Part shown: in pieces, positions 55,690 through 64,000 of the stretch | How positions within the stretch are numbered: position 1 is the first letter of the stretch | Layout of the letters: each line of letters opens with the position of its first letter | NCBI RefSeq assembly: GCF_000717995.1 | Contig: NZ_JODM01000013.1 | Coordinates: 69,342 to 133,341 of the forward strand | DNA from: Streptomyces violaceorubidus | GTDB taxonomy: Bacteria > Actinomycetota > Actinomycetes > Streptomycetales > Streptomycetaceae | Direction: 5' to 3' | DNA: 64,000 nt | The notes under the pieces: model-generated | What the model saw: only the letters and a program-made list of their open reading frames with translations | The model's database searches: none | Told to the model about the DNA's origin: nothing | Made by a program: the position numbers and the translations under genes

Positions 55690-56024
55690 CGGGACGACGG
55701 AGAGGGCCCCGTCCAGGGCCACTCCACATTTTCTGACCAGGGAAAACAGTGGAAACGGGGGAGGCGGTACAGGGCCGCCGAAATTTCGGTCGCGGCAGAT
55801 GTGACCGCCGGGCCATCATGACGACGTGGTTCACGGACGTGATGGCTGGGCAGGTGTTGCCGCACCGCGCGGGCCGTGACACGGCTCGCAAGGGCCACCG
55901 ACGAGAGGCAGAGGAACATGGTCTTCAGCAAGCAAGAGACGGCGGGCGCTCCGACGTGTTGGCGCACGGCCAGGTAAACGCGTGCTCCCCGGTTGCGTCG
56001 ACGCTTGATGTGAGGCTGTTTCCC
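55690..56024 (+). other. Intergenic leader with a possible 19-residue ORF
   Basis: 335 bp between the ankyrin and HEAT-type genes. ATG 55918 to TAA 55977 encodes MVFSKQETAGAPTCWRTAR, with GAGAGGCAGAGGAAC directly before the ATG. It could be a tiny peptide or a leader. Otherwise nothing convincing is present; an in-frame upstream extension of the next gene has noise-like composition. Confidence 0.3.
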
Positions 56025-57443
56025 ATGTTCGATCCGGTCATAGCGCCCAGCGGTACGCTGCTCGGCCTGCTTCAGCGGGGTCGCGGCGACGGCACGCTGC
56101 ACGCGCTCACCGCTCCGCGCGCCGAAGCGCTCGCGGCGCTGAACCACTGTGTGCTCCACGACCCCCGCCACGACTGGCAGGTCGAGAACCGCTCCCTCTA
56201 CTACGCCCGCCTCTACCTCGACCTGAACGGCGAGCTGGACGCGATCGAGGCCCACCTCTTCGACCCCGAGGACGTCCTGGTCGCCGACGAGTCGCGCACC
56301 GGACTGGCCCTCGCGGTCCTCGGCCACCTCGCCTCCTACGGCAGGCTGGACGCACTCCAGCTGCTGCGCCGGTACGCCGCGCACGGCGTCAACTGGGCGT
56401 GGGCCCTGGACGAGCTGGCGCTGCGCGACGACGACGCGGGACTGCGCGCCCTCGCCGCGCCCGTACTCGCCCGCTTCCCGCGCGACGCCGAGGGCGAGGC
56501 CGAGCTGGCCGCCGCGGTGCGGGACGCCTTCGAACCCCGCCCCTGGCGCCTGTGGGCCGACGACCCCCGCGAATCGATCGCCACGCGCGTGCGTGCCGCC
56601 CAGGAGACGGGCTGCTTCGACCGCTGGCAGCGCCAGATGAACTCCAGCGGACCGCGTCCCGGCTGGAGCGTGCGCGCCGTGTTCGAGTGGGCCGAGCAGG
56701 GCGTGGAGCGCGGCACCCCGCTGCACGTGCCGGCCGCCCGCTGCCTCACGGCCGTCGCCGGGCCCGAGGACCGGCCCGAGATCGTCGAGGCCGCGCGGTC
56801 GGGCACCGAGGGGGCCCGCTGCACCGCCCTGCGCCACCTCGCCGACAGCAACGATCCGGACGTCCTCGACCTGATCGAGGGCGCCGTGGCCACAGGCTCG
56901 GCACCGGTCGTGGAGGCCGCCGTCGCCGCCTACGAGCGCATGCGCAGCCTCGCCGCCGTCGACCGGGCCCGCGGCTGGGTGCACCGGCCCGACGCCCTGG
57001 GGGCCGCCGCCGGACGGGTGCTCGCCTGCCGGGGCGCCGCCCAGGACCGCGATCTCGTCCTCGCCGCGCTGCGGGAGGCGGTACGCGGCGAAGGCCCCGA
57101 CGCGCCGACCCTGTGGACCCTCGTCGACGGCACCGGACGGCTCGGCATCGCCTGCGCCGCGCCCGTACTGCGCCACATCTACCGCGAGACCGCCTCCTCC
57201 CACCTGCGCGGCCGAGCCGCCCGCGCACTGGCCGCCACCGACCCGTCCTTCGCGGCGGGCTTCGCCATCGAGTGCCTGTGGGACTGCGAGGAGACCACCC
57301 GCGAACTCGCCGCCCGCCATGCCGAGACCGGCGACAACCGCGTCGTCGAACGGCTGCGCAGGCTCGCCTCGGACCCGGCCGAGGAGGACGAGGTCCAGAC
57401 GGCCGTACGCAGCCGCTTCGGACCGGACGCGCCCGCCGTGTGA
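56025..57443 (+). CDS. HEAT-like alpha-helical repeat protein
   Basis: 472 residues from ATG 56025 (GAGG 9 nt upstream). Nearly all helix, with HEAT/armadillo-type spacing: YYARLYLDLNGELDAIEAHL, LGHLASYGRLDALQLLRRYA, ALRHLADSNDPDVLDLIEGA and AARALAATDPSFAAGFAIEC recur at about 35-45 residues. It resembles a Streptomyces hypothetical of the HEAT-repeat class. It probably binds protein or nucleic acid; no active site is visible. A truncated glycosyltransferase gene follows after 210 bp. Confidence 0.82.
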   Translation: MFDPVIAPSGTLLGLLQRGRGDGTLHALTAPRAEALAALNHCVLHDPRHDWQVENRSLYYARLYLDLNGELDAIEAHLFDPEDVLVADESRTGLALAVLGHLASYGRLDALQLLRRYAAHGVNWAWALDELALRDDDAGLRALAAPVLARFPRDAEGEAELAAAVRDAFEPRPWRLWADDPRESIATRVRAAQETGCFDRWQRQMNSSGPRPGWSVRAVFEWAEQGVERGTPLHVPAARCLTAVAGPEDRPEIVEAARSGTEGARCTALRHLADSNDPDVLDLIEGAVATGSAPVVEAAVAAYERMRSLAAVDRARGWVHRPDALGAAAGRVLACRGAAQDRDLVLAALREAVRGEGPDAPTLWTLVDGTGRLGIACAAPVLRHIYRETASSHLRGRAARALAATDPSFAAGFAIECLWDCEETTRELAARHAETGDNRVVERLRRLASDPAEEDEVQTAVRSRFGPDAPAV

Positions 57444-57653
57444 GCGCCAGGGGTGCCGGTGCGACCGGGCGCCCGCACCGGCCCCGCGACTGCGGGCCCG
57501 AGGCCGCCCCGGGTGAACGGCGGATGGACCGCGGTCCAGGCGGGCGTGGCCGCGGTCCGGCCCGCCGGGTGGGCGGGGGAACGCTCACGGGACGTTCCTC
57601 GGGCGGAAAGATCGACGTTGACGCGAGCACGTCCAGTGCGGCGACAACACCGG

Positions 57654-57974
57654 TATGCGTGTCTGGCCCCCGGCCCGGCCGAGACCTTCGGGCTGGCCGC
57701 GCTGGAGGCGATGGCGTGCGGCACACCCGTGGTGGCGAGCGCGTCCTCGGCACTGCCCGAGGTGATCGGCGCGGCCGGGGCCGTCGCCGCCGACCACGGG
57801 CACGCCTTCGCGGACGCCGTGGAACTGCTCCTGGCCCGCCGAGAGACGGACCGGCGGGGTGCGGCACGCGCGCGTGCGGAGCGCTTCGGCTGGAACACGG
57901 CCGTCGAGGCGTTCCTGGCCGCGCACGACGCGACCCTCCCGACGCGTCCCGCGCTCCCGGAGGCCGTCTCGTGA
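57654..57974 (+). pseudogene. C-terminal remnant of a GT4 glycosyltransferase
   Basis: The recognisable part starts at LAPGPAETFGLAALEAMACG, the C-terminal nucleotide-sugar-binding signature (E-x7-E motif) of family 4 glycosyltransferases, and ends with RAERFGWNTAVEAFLAAHDA. It is about 105 residues of an expected 370-400. The upstream 200 bp shows no matching domain and no intact start. This is a 5'-truncated remnant, perhaps from a deletion. Intact relatives follow the HEAT gene in other Streptomyces as I recall. Confidence 0.75.
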
Positions 57975-58356
57975 GACACCTCCGCTCGACGCCCCGGCAA
58001 CCGGCGGGACCCGGCCACACACCGGGCGCCGCCGGGTCGCTCGCCACGCGCCGAACGGCGTGTTGTGTGTCGCGCGTTGGGTGGGGTGGGTGGTCGGTGG
58101 GCGGGCAGGGCGTCGCCCGTGGCGGCACGCCGTCGACGACCGTGGTGGCCTGCTCCTCTTCCCCGCCCCCGGTCGTAGAGGGCGCCGTGCGCTCTGACGT
58201 ATGCCCCGCGTGTGGCCGCCGCCCGGGCGAAGTCCTCCAGGGCGCCGGTCGTCACGCCCCGAGGCCCACGCCGGGGGCCGTGTCAGGGGCCATCGAGGTG
58301 GGGCCCCAGTGCCCGGTAGCGTGGGCGGTCCCGGGGTCCTGTCGTGGCACCCGGGG
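57975..58356. other. Gene-free stretch between remnant and DUF1445 gene
   Basis: About 380 bp. GC-biased open frames occur, but none has a ribosome-binding site or recognisable protein. No repeat or strong hairpin stands out. The stretch may contain more debris from the event that truncated the glycosyltransferase. Confidence 0.45.
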
Positions 58357-59190
58357 TCACGCCACGCGGTACTGCTCGTCGCGGTCGTCGGTGAGGAACA
58401 TCTGCCCCGGCGCGTGGGTGAGGGCGAAGGGCGGCCGCGAGGCCATGACCGCCGCCTGCGGGGTCACGCCGCAGGCCCAGAACACCGGGATGTCGTCCGG
58501 CTCGCGGTCCACCGCGTCGCCGAAGTCGGGCCGGTCCAGATCGGCGATGCCCAGCGCCGACGGGTCGCCGCAGTGCACCGGGCCGCCGTGCACCGCCGGG
58601 AGCAGACTGCTCTCGCGGATCGCCGCCGACAGGTGCGCGGGCGGCACCGGACGCATCGACACCACCATCTGCCCCCGCAGCCGTCCCGCCGGACGGCACC
58701 GGCGGGAGGTGACGTACATCGGGACGTTGCGGCCCTGCTCGACGTGGCGGATCGGGACGCCCGCCGAGGCCAGCGCCCACTCGAAAGTGAAGCTGCACCC
58801 GATCAGGAACGTCACCAGGTCGTCCCGCCAGTACTCCAGCACGTCCGTGGGCTCGTCCACCAGTTCGCCGTCGCGCCACACCCGGTAGCGCGGCAGATCG
58901 GTGCGCAGGTCGGCACCGTCGGCGAGCAGGGTGGTCCAGGACCCGGCGTCCGTGACGTCCAGCACCGGGCACGGCTGCGGGTTGCGGGTGCAGAACAGCA
59001 ACATGTCGTACGCCCAGTCGGCGGGCACCGAGATCAGGTTGGCCTGGGTGTGGCCGGCGGCGACCCCGGCCGTGGGGCCGGTCAGGCCCTTCCGGAAGCG
59101 GGCGCGAGCCGTTTTCGGGCTCCACGCGTGCGCGTGCTCGTCGACGAGGGCGAGCGGCCGGTCCCCGGTCGCGGGGTGCGGGTGGTTCAT
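58357..59190 (-). CDS. DUF1445-family putative hydro-lyase (D-glutamate cyclase-like)
   Basis: 277 residues from ATG 59190, overlapping the MFS stop by 4 bp (ATGA), so it is coupled. Typical DUF1445 features: [20 protein letters not shown] near the N-terminus, [47 protein letters not shown] and [20 protein letters not shown] with [12 protein letters not shown] at the C-terminus. The mammalian relative is D-glutamate cyclase; bacterial members are called hydro-lyases without firm evidence. The MFS partner probably imports its substrate. Confidence 0.9.
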   Translation of the reverse strand: MNHPHPATGDRPLALVDEHAHAWSPKTARARFRKGLTGPTAGVAAGHTQANLISVPADWAYDMLLFCTRNPQPCPVLDVTDAGSWTTLLADGADLRTDLPRYRVWRDGELVDEPTDVLEYWRDDLVTFLIGCSFTFEWALASAGVPIRHVEQGRNVPMYVTSRRCRPAGRLRGQMVVSMRPVPPAHLSAAIRESSLLPAVHGGPVHCGDPSALGIADLDRPDFGDAVDREPDDIPVFWACGVTPQAAVMASRPPFALTHAPGQMFLTDDRDEQYRVA

Positions 59191-60509
59191 GCCAGTTCCC
59201 TTCCGCGGGTCTCCGGCAGCCCCAGCAGGGCCAGTGCCGCGATGCCGTAACCGATGGCGCCGAAGACCAGCGCGCCGCCCACGCCCCAGCTGTCGGCGAG
59301 GAAGCCGACCGTGGTGGGGAAGACGGCGCCCACGGCGCGCCCGGTGTTGTACGTGAAGCCCTGGCCCGCGCCCCGCACCGCCGTCGGGTACAGCTCGCTC
59401 AGGTACGAACCGAAGCCGCTGAAGATGGCCGACATGCAGAAGCCGAGCGGGAAACCCAGCACCAGGAGGAGGGTGTCGGCGCCGCTGGGGATGTTCGCGT
59501 AGGCCAGGATGCAGACCGCCGACAGCAGCGCGAAGAGCCAGATGTTGCGCCTGCGGCCCAGTACGTCGGTGAGCAGGCCGCCGGTGAGGTAGCCCAGGAA
59601 CGCGCCCGAGATGAGGAACGTCAGGTAGCCGCCGGTGCCGACGACCGACAGGTCGCGCTCGTCCTTCAGGTATGTCGGCACCCAGGTGGCGAGGGTGTAG
59701 TAGCCGCCCTGGACCCCGGTCGAGAGCAGGCTCGCGAAGAGCGTGACGCGTAGCAGCCCCGGTGAGTCCGCCGTGCCCGGCCGGAAGATCGCCGCGAACG
59801 AACCCCCGCCGGCACCTTTCTCCCGGACCTCGGCGGCCCGCGGCGCGTCGTGGACGCTGCGCCGCACCCACACCACGAGCAGCGCCGGCAGCGCGCCCGT
59901 CCAGAACACGACGCGCCAGGCCAGGTCGTCACCGGCCAGGGAGAAGACCAGTGTGTACACGAGCACCGCGAGCGCCCAGCCCACGGCCCACGAGCTCTGG
60001 ATCGCGCCCAGCGTGCGCCCGCGGTGTCTGGGGCTCGCGTACTCGGCGACCAGGATCGCGCCGACCGCCCACTCGCCGCCGAAGCCGAGGCCCTGGAGCG
60101 CACGGAAGACCAGCAGCGTCTCGTAGTCGGGCGCGAAGCCGCAGGCCACCGTGAAGACGGCGTAGGTGATCACGGTGAGCAACAGCGCCCTGACCCGGCC
60201 GACACGGTCCGCCAGCACGCCCGCGAGCGCGCCGCCGATCGCCGAGACGACCAGTGTGACCGTCGTGAGCAGACCGGTCTGGCCGCTGTCCAGACCGAAG
60301 TACGCGGCCAGCGCGACCATGGTCAGCGGCAGCGTGAAGTAGTCGTACGCGTCAAGGGCGTAGCCGCCGAACGCGCCGCCGAAGGCGCGGCGGCCCCGCG
60401 GACCGAGGGCACGCAGCCAGCCGAACGGGCCGTCTTCGGGAGGGCGTTCGGCCGCGCCGGGCGGGCGGGTGCAGGCGGGGAGGGCCGGTGGGGGAGGGGG
60501 TGTGCTCAT
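59187..60509 (-). CDS. MFS transporter of the AAHS/SHS (organic acid) type
   Basis: 440 residues from ATG 60509 (GCGAGGTG upstream). Twelve predicted helices; [20 protein letters not shown] is motif [23 protein letters not shown] is the characteristic motif of sugar/organic acid symporters, and [23 protein letters not shown] lies in helix 11. The N-terminal 50 residues are Pro-rich. It is divergent from a GntR regulator with a palindromic operator between. Likely imports a carboxylic acid related to the coupled DUF1445 enzyme. Confidence 0.9.
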   Translation of the reverse strand: MSTPPPPPALPACTRPPGAAERPPEDGPFGWLRALGPRGRRAFGGAFGGYALDAYDYFTLPLTMVALAAYFGLDSGQTGLLTTVTLVVSAIGGALAGVLADRVGRVRALLLTVITYAVFTVACGFAPDYETLLVFRALQGLGFGGEWAVGAILVAEYASPRHRGRTLGAIQSSWAVGWALAVLVYTLVFSLAGDDLAWRVVFWTGALPALLVVWVRRSVHDAPRAAEVREKGAGGGSFAAIFRPGTADSPGLLRVTLFASLLSTGVQGGYYTLATWVPTYLKDERDLSVVGTGGYLTFLISGAFLGYLTGGLLTDVLGRRRNIWLFALLSAVCILAYANIPSGADTLLLVLGFPLGFCMSAIFSGFGSYLSELYPTAVRGAGQGFTYNTGRAVGAVFPTTVGFLADSWGVGGALVFGAIGYGIAALALLGLPETRGRELA

Positions 60510-60571
60510 GGTGCACCTCGCAAGGGGAGGACGGAGAGTGCGGATCGAGCGGGAACCTGGTGGCACGGTAG

Positions 60572-60590
60572 GGGATCGTTCAACGATCCC
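60572..60590. promoter_or_regulatory. Perfect 19-bp palindrome, GntR operator candidate
   Basis: GGGATCGTT-C-AACGATCCC is a perfect inverted repeat with 9-bp arms, centred in the divergent promoter of the MFS and GntR genes (63 bp from the former start, 49 bp from the latter). FadR-subfamily regulators bind comparable short dyads, so this is probably the autoregulatory site. Confidence 0.7.
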
Positions 60591-60638
60591 TCAATACCCC
60601 TGTTGTTTCGTTCTGGTATCTGCGGTTGAATTCCGGGC

Positions 60639-61334
60639 ATGGCAGAGCAGTTGACGGGACTGGCCGACGACCGCGCCCTCCTCGGGCGGACCAGCACCGC
60701 CGAGCGGGTCTCGGACATCCTCAGGAGCCGGATCGCCGACGGCTACTTCCCGCCCGGCACCCGGCTGTCGGAGGACAGCATCGGCGGCGCCCTCGGCGTG
60801 TCCCGCAACACCCTGCGCGAGTCGTTCCGCCTGCTCACGCACGAACGCCTGCTCGTCCACGAGCTGAACCGGGGCGTCTTCGTCCGGGTCCTCACCGTCG
60901 AGGACGTGGAGGACATCTACCGCACCCGCTCCCTGGTCGAGTGCGCCGTCGTCCGCGGCCTCGGCGAGCCGCCGTACCCGCTGGACGGGCTCGCCGAGGC
61001 CGTCGAGGACGGGCGGCGGTCGGCCCGCGAAGGTGACTGGAAAGGCGTGGGTACGGCCAACATCCACTTCCACCGGGAACTGGTGGCCCTCGCCGGCAGC
61101 GAACGCACCGACGAACTGATGCGCAGCGTCTTCGCCGAACTGCGCCTCGCCTTCCACGTCGTGGACGATCCCCGGCGCCTGCACGAGCCGTACATCGCCA
61201 GGAACGCGGAGATCCTCGCGACCCTGGGCAGCGGCGAGCGGGAGACGGCGGCGCGGCTGCTCGCGGTGTACCTGGAGGACTCGCTGAAGCGCGTCGTGGA
61301 GGTCTACCTGCGGCGCGTCGGGGACGAGGGGTAG
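60639..61334 (+). CDS. GntR-family (FadR/FCD) transcriptional regulator
   Basis: 231 residues from ATG 60639. Winged HTH at residues about 20-80: TAERVSDILRSRIADGYF, GTRLSEDSIGGALGVSRNTLRESFRLL. The C-terminal all-helical FCD domain carries the metal/effector-binding residues (DVEDIYRTRSLVECAVVRGL, NIHFHRELVALAGS). Effectors are usually carboxylic acids, matching the divergent organic-acid MFS gene. Confidence 0.92.
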   Translation: MAEQLTGLADDRALLGRTSTAERVSDILRSRIADGYFPPGTRLSEDSIGGALGVSRNTLRESFRLLTHERLLVHELNRGVFVRVLTVEDVEDIYRTRSLVECAVVRGLGEPPYPLDGLAEAVEDGRRSAREGDWKGVGTANIHFHRELVALAGSERTDELMRSVFAELRLAFHVVDDPRRLHEPYIARNAEILATLGSGERETAARLLAVYLEDSLKRVVEVYLRRVGDEG

Positions 61335-61458
61335 GGCCGGTCCGCCGCGAGGCCCCGGGCCTCGGCGGCACGGCGGCACGGCGGCCGGCCACCGTGCGCG
61401 CCGGGGTCCATCTGCGTCGTTTGGGCCGATGTCAGACCGAGGACCTAGTCTGTGCACC

Positions 61459-62985
61459 GTGACTTCGCCTGCATCGACGGACCGCGTTCCGCCCCAGCTC
61501 AGCGCGGGGCCGCGCCCAGCCCCGGGCCCGGCCGCCGACGAGGGGCTGGCGCGGCGGCTGCGCGCGCTCGCCTGCACGGCGCCGCTGCACGACCTCGACG
61601 CGCGCAAGGCCAACCTCGCCGGTGAGTACTCGGTGTACGGCATGGCCGAGGTCGCCCTCGCCGCCATCGACCTCGTCACGCTGAACATGGACTTCGACAC
61701 CGGCGCCGACCACGACCAGATAGTGGCCAGGCTGATCCCGCGCGTCGCCGCCCAGGCCCCGCAGCGGCCCGCCGCCGAGCACGAGCGGGTGGCCCGCTGG
61801 GTCCTGGAGAACCTGATCAACGTCGGCAGCGTGGACCGCGGCTTCCGCGCGGTGTACGGCACCTTCGGCCCCGACGGCACCTATGTGCGCCGCGACTACG
61901 ACTTCAAGCTGCTCGAAGAGGTCCCCGGCCCCGGCGGCACCGTCTACCTGCGCACCACGGACGAGGCGGTCAACGTCCTCGTCGGCGCCCTGGACACGGA
62001 CGTCACCAGCGCCCAGATCGCCGCCGAGGTCAAGCTGGAGGTGCTGATCAACCGCGGCCGCCTCGCCGACGCCCAGCTCGCCGCCGAACAGGCCCGGTAC
62101 CGGACCGTGCAGTACTCGGAGACCCTGCGCCGCGCCCTGGACGCCACCCGGCGCAACGTCCGCGCGGTGGACTGGCTCAGCGCCGTCCCCGACATGATCG
62201 CCGAGGCCCTGGACCACGTCGCCGACCGCTACCGGCACGAGAACGCGATCCTGACCAACATCCGCAAGGCCCGTGACGAGACGGAGGACGCCGAGCACAA
62301 GCGCCGCGCCGCCGAGCTGGTCGACATCGTCAAGGACTGCATCCGCCGCCACACCCAGCTCCAGTCCCGCCTCCTGGAAGCCGGCCCGCTCTTCCGCGCC
62401 GAACAGGACCGGCAGGCCTTCGCCACCCCGCTGACCACCTCCGGCCTCGACCTGTACGGCCATCTCGTCGCCCCCGTGCTGCCGTTGCCCGTGGAGAGCG
62501 CGCTCCGCGTCACCGACGCCTTCTTCGCCCGCGGCACCGGTCTGCGCACCCCGGTCTCCGTCCGGGTCGGCGACCTCGTGGACATACTGCTCACCCCGCC
62601 GGTCGAGCGGGAGCACCTGGGCGCCGAGATGCCGGAGCCCGACCTCATCGCCACCCCGGACGACAGCCGCTTCAGCGAGGAGCAGCTGGCCGCGGCCATG
62701 GAGCTGCTCGACCTGCCGCACGACGCCCCGCGCCGACTGTCGGGGCTGCTGGCCGACGCCCGCGCCCGCGACGCGGAACTCCCGTACCTCGTCGCCCTGC
62801 TCGCCGTCCACGCGGCCAGCCCGCCGGTCGGCACCGCCTACCGCCAGGGCGAGCCGAAGCTGCTGTTCGCCGTCGACGACGGCACCGAGCTGGACGACCC
62901 CGAGTTCGGCGGCGCCGACCTCATCGTCGGCACGGCACTGCTGGACGCGGCGGGCATGGCGGCGGACCGGACGGAGGCGGCATGA
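61459..62985 (+). CDS. Kleisin-like protein, candidate MksF/JetA of an SMC-type complex
   Basis: 508 residues from GTG 61459; TAGTCT 7 nt before it suggests a leaderless transcript (ATG 61429 is an alternative). Helical throughout, with winged-helix-like regions near the N-terminus (about 60-170: VARWVLENLINVGSVDRGF, DYDFKLLEEV, YLRTTDEAVNVLVGAL) and a long helical middle (QYSETLRRALDATRRNV, ENAILTNIRKARDETEDAEH). That layout is seen in MukF/MksF kleisins. The next gene is a small partner. Identity is inferred from architecture and gene order; the SMC subunit is not in the window. Confidence 0.55.
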   Translation: MTSPASTDRVPPQLSAGPRPAPGPAADEGLARRLRALACTAPLHDLDARKANLAGEYSVYGMAEVALAAIDLVTLNMDFDTGADHDQIVARLIPRVAAQAPQRPAAEHERVARWVLENLINVGSVDRGFRAVYGTFGPDGTYVRRDYDFKLLEEVPGPGGTVYLRTTDEAVNVLVGALDTDVTSAQIAAEVKLEVLINRGRLADAQLAAEQARYRTVQYSETLRRALDATRRNVRAVDWLSAVPDMIAEALDHVADRYRHENAILTNIRKARDETEDAEHKRRAAELVDIVKDCIRRHTQLQSRLLEAGPLFRAEQDRQAFATPLTTSGLDLYGHLVAPVLPLPVESALRVTDAFFARGTGLRTPVSVRVGDLVDILLTPPVEREHLGAEMPEPDLIATPDDSRFSEEQLAAAMELLDLPHDAPRRLSGLLADARARDAELPYLVALLAVHAASPPVGTAYRQGEPKLLFAVDDGTELDDPEFGGADLIVGTALLDAAGMAADRTEAA

Positions 62986-63077
62986 CCGCACCGCACCGCC
63001 CCCCGGCCGGCCCCGACCGCCACCTCAGCCACCACCCCAGTCCCGAGCCGCAGCACAGCGAGGAGCACCGACCGTGA
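62982..63077 (+). other. 31-codon bridging ORF between the two SMC-complex genes
   Basis: ATG 62982 overlaps the stop of the kleisin-like gene (ATGA) and the frame ends with a TGA at 63075-63077 that overlaps the GTG start of the next gene. The predicted peptide (MTAPHRPPAGPDRHLS...) is Pro/His-rich and has no recognisable fold. Its value may be to carry ribosomes between two cistrons that would otherwise be 88 nt apart. Confidence 0.4.
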
Positions 63078-63955
63078 CCGAGTACGCCGACCGGAGCGAG
63101 CCGGAGGCGGGGGCCGCGCCGACCACCGCGGCCGTCACGCCCGCCGACGCCGCCGACGCGGCGCGGCTCGTCGCCTTCGGCCTCCAGCCCAAGCTGCTGC
63201 CCGCCCGCGACCAGGAGTACGCCGACCTGCTGCGCCGCTACCGCGAGGACCCGCCCTTCGCACGGCTCGCCGACGCCGTGGCGGCCGGCCTCGGGCTGAT
63301 CGTCCTGGAGGTGTCCCCGCGCGCGGGGATGGCCGTGACCGCCGCCGAGGACTCGGTGTTCGCCGTCCGCATGGGCGACTACGCGCGCCGTGCCGCCACC
63401 GACTCCGGCGACCGCTTCCTGCACGGCCTCGCCCACCTCGCCGTGGCCGCGATGGCCTATCCGCGCCCCGAGGACCTCGCCGACGACGGCTACATCGGCC
63501 GCGTCACGGTCAACGGCGTGGACGCGTTCGTCCGCCAGGCCTGCCGCAGGCTCGAGGAGCGCGCCGAGCAGCAGGGCGAGAACACCGACCCGGCCACCGA
63601 CGCCCCGGGTCTGGAGGCCGCCTGGCGGATCTGGGTCCGGCGCAGCGCGACCGGCGCCACCAAGGACGCGCGCAGACTCCCGGGCTCCACCACCGGCATC
63701 GTCGGCAAGGCCGCCGCGTTCCTCACCGAGTCCGGCTTCCTCCAGCGCACCGGCGACGAGCACGGCGGCACCTACCGGACGACCGCCCGCTACCAGCTCC
63801 AGGTCCGCGACATGGCCGGCAGCGCCGCCATGAGCGAGCTGCTCGACCTGGGCGTCGTCCCGGTCACCGACGGCACCGCGACGCTGCTGCCCGCCGACGA
63901 GACGGACGACCTGGAGCTGGTCGCCGACGCCGGCCTCCCCTTCCACTCCTCCTGA
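63074..63955 (+). CDS. Candidate MksE/JetB-like subunit of an SMC-type complex
   Basis: 293 residues from GTG 63074, with GAGGAG about 10 nt upstream. A soluble mixed protein: an N-terminal region (GLQPKLLPARDQEYADLLRRY), an AGLGLIVLEVSPRAGMAV strand pair, a helical section (DRFLHGLAHLAVAAMAYPRP), and a C-terminal winged-helix-like part (SGFLQRTGDEHGGTYRTTARYQLQVRD). Size, acidity and position directly after the kleisin-like gene fit MksE/JetB. No direct motif proves it. The window ends 45 bp later, where an SMC ATPase gene would be expected. Confidence 0.5.
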   Translation: MTEYADRSEPEAGAAPTTAAVTPADAADAARLVAFGLQPKLLPARDQEYADLLRRYREDPPFARLADAVAAGLGLIVLEVSPRAGMAVTAAEDSVFAVRMGDYARRAATDSGDRFLHGLAHLAVAAMAYPRPEDLADDGYIGRVTVNGVDAFVRQACRRLEERAEQQGENTDPATDAPGLEAAWRIWVRRSATGATKDARRLPGSTTGIVGKAAAFLTESGFLQRTGDEHGGTYRTTARYQLQVRDMAGSAAMSELLDLGVVPVTDGTATLLPADETDDLELVADAGLPFHSS

Positions 63956-64000
63956 CCCCCGCACCCGCCCCGCCCGCCCGACGTCCCCGCACCCCCCGAC

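Noticed and set aside
57179..58255. Minus-strand open frame opposite the HEAT gene and the glycosyltransferase remnant
   Set aside because: Arg/Ala/Pro-rich with no family resemblance, and its plus-strand counterpart has clear coding features.

Overview
The window is high-GC actinobacterial chromosome with codon third positions almost all G or C, many GTG starts, many 4-bp ATGA/GTGA gene overlaps and Streptomyces-specific small proteins (RbpA, the SCO1431-family membrane peptide, the Ppm1 mannosyltransferase). It is almost certainly a Streptomyces. From memory, the gene order follows the SCO14xx region of S. coelicolor (priA-fmt-rsmB ... rib operon ... chiD ... ppm1-fxsA-rbpA). This is core chromosome with a few strain-specific scars: one insertion sequence, two broken polysaccharide hydrolase genes and one truncated glycosyltransferase.

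Layout. 1-8 kb: end of priA, a small HTH protein, fmt, rsmB, rpe, a SorC-type sugar regulator, an orphan barstar and guaB1 (probable GMP reductase). 8-13.7 kb: an Lrp regulator, an MFS transporter and a davA-davB pair that should convert L-lysine to 5-aminovaleramide and then 5-aminovalerate. An IS5-type element sits exactly on the davB stop codon. 13.7-23 kb: an F420-type oxidoreductase, a DUF5995 protein, a frameshifted GH6 cellulase, a nucleobase permease, a thioesterase, an MFS exporter divergent from a ROK regulator, and a membrane protein/NAD(P)-binding pair. 23-30.7 kb: a large secreted chitinase with a DasR/direct-repeat promoter, then an FMN riboswitch driving ribE-ribM-ribBA-ribH, followed by hisE-hisG and a PH-domain protein.

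30.9-39.5 kb: two coupled CNNM/CorC-type membrane proteins; a minus-strand unit of a TPR-AAA+ ATPase (EccA/CbxX type) and a nuclease-fold protein; upstream of it a small proline-rich leader ORF overlapping a strong hairpin; a kinase; a secreted C39-like protein; a 46-residue membrane peptide; and a TetR regulator. 39.5-48.5 kb: a chitinase gene (chiD-like) stopped by an in-frame TGA, its intact chitin-type promoter, an acyl-CoA dehydrogenase, two small proteins, an Lrp regulator, an amidohydrolase, ppm1, fxsA, and rbpA behind a textbook SigR promoter. 48.5-57.5 kb: a UMF1 MFS protein, a glycerophosphodiesterase, a YczE membrane protein divergent from a MocR regulator, an FtsK-like protein with an altered P-loop plus a small membrane partner, ankyrin and HEAT-type proteins. 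57.6-61.3 kb: a glycosyltransferase remnant and a GntR-controlled MFS/DUF1445 unit with a perfect 19-bp operator. 61.4-64 kb: two genes that look like the kleisin and small subunit of an Mks/Wadjet-type SMC complex; the SMC ATPase would lie just past the window edge.

How the genes work together: lysine breakdown (Lrp, MFS, DavA, DavB), riboflavin synthesis plus uptake under FMN control, two histidine biosynthesis steps, chitin degradation under a shared promoter architecture, protein mannosylation (Ppm1), and sigma-factor support under thiol stress (RbpA). Names and comparisons come from recognising sequences and motifs by eye; no database search was run.
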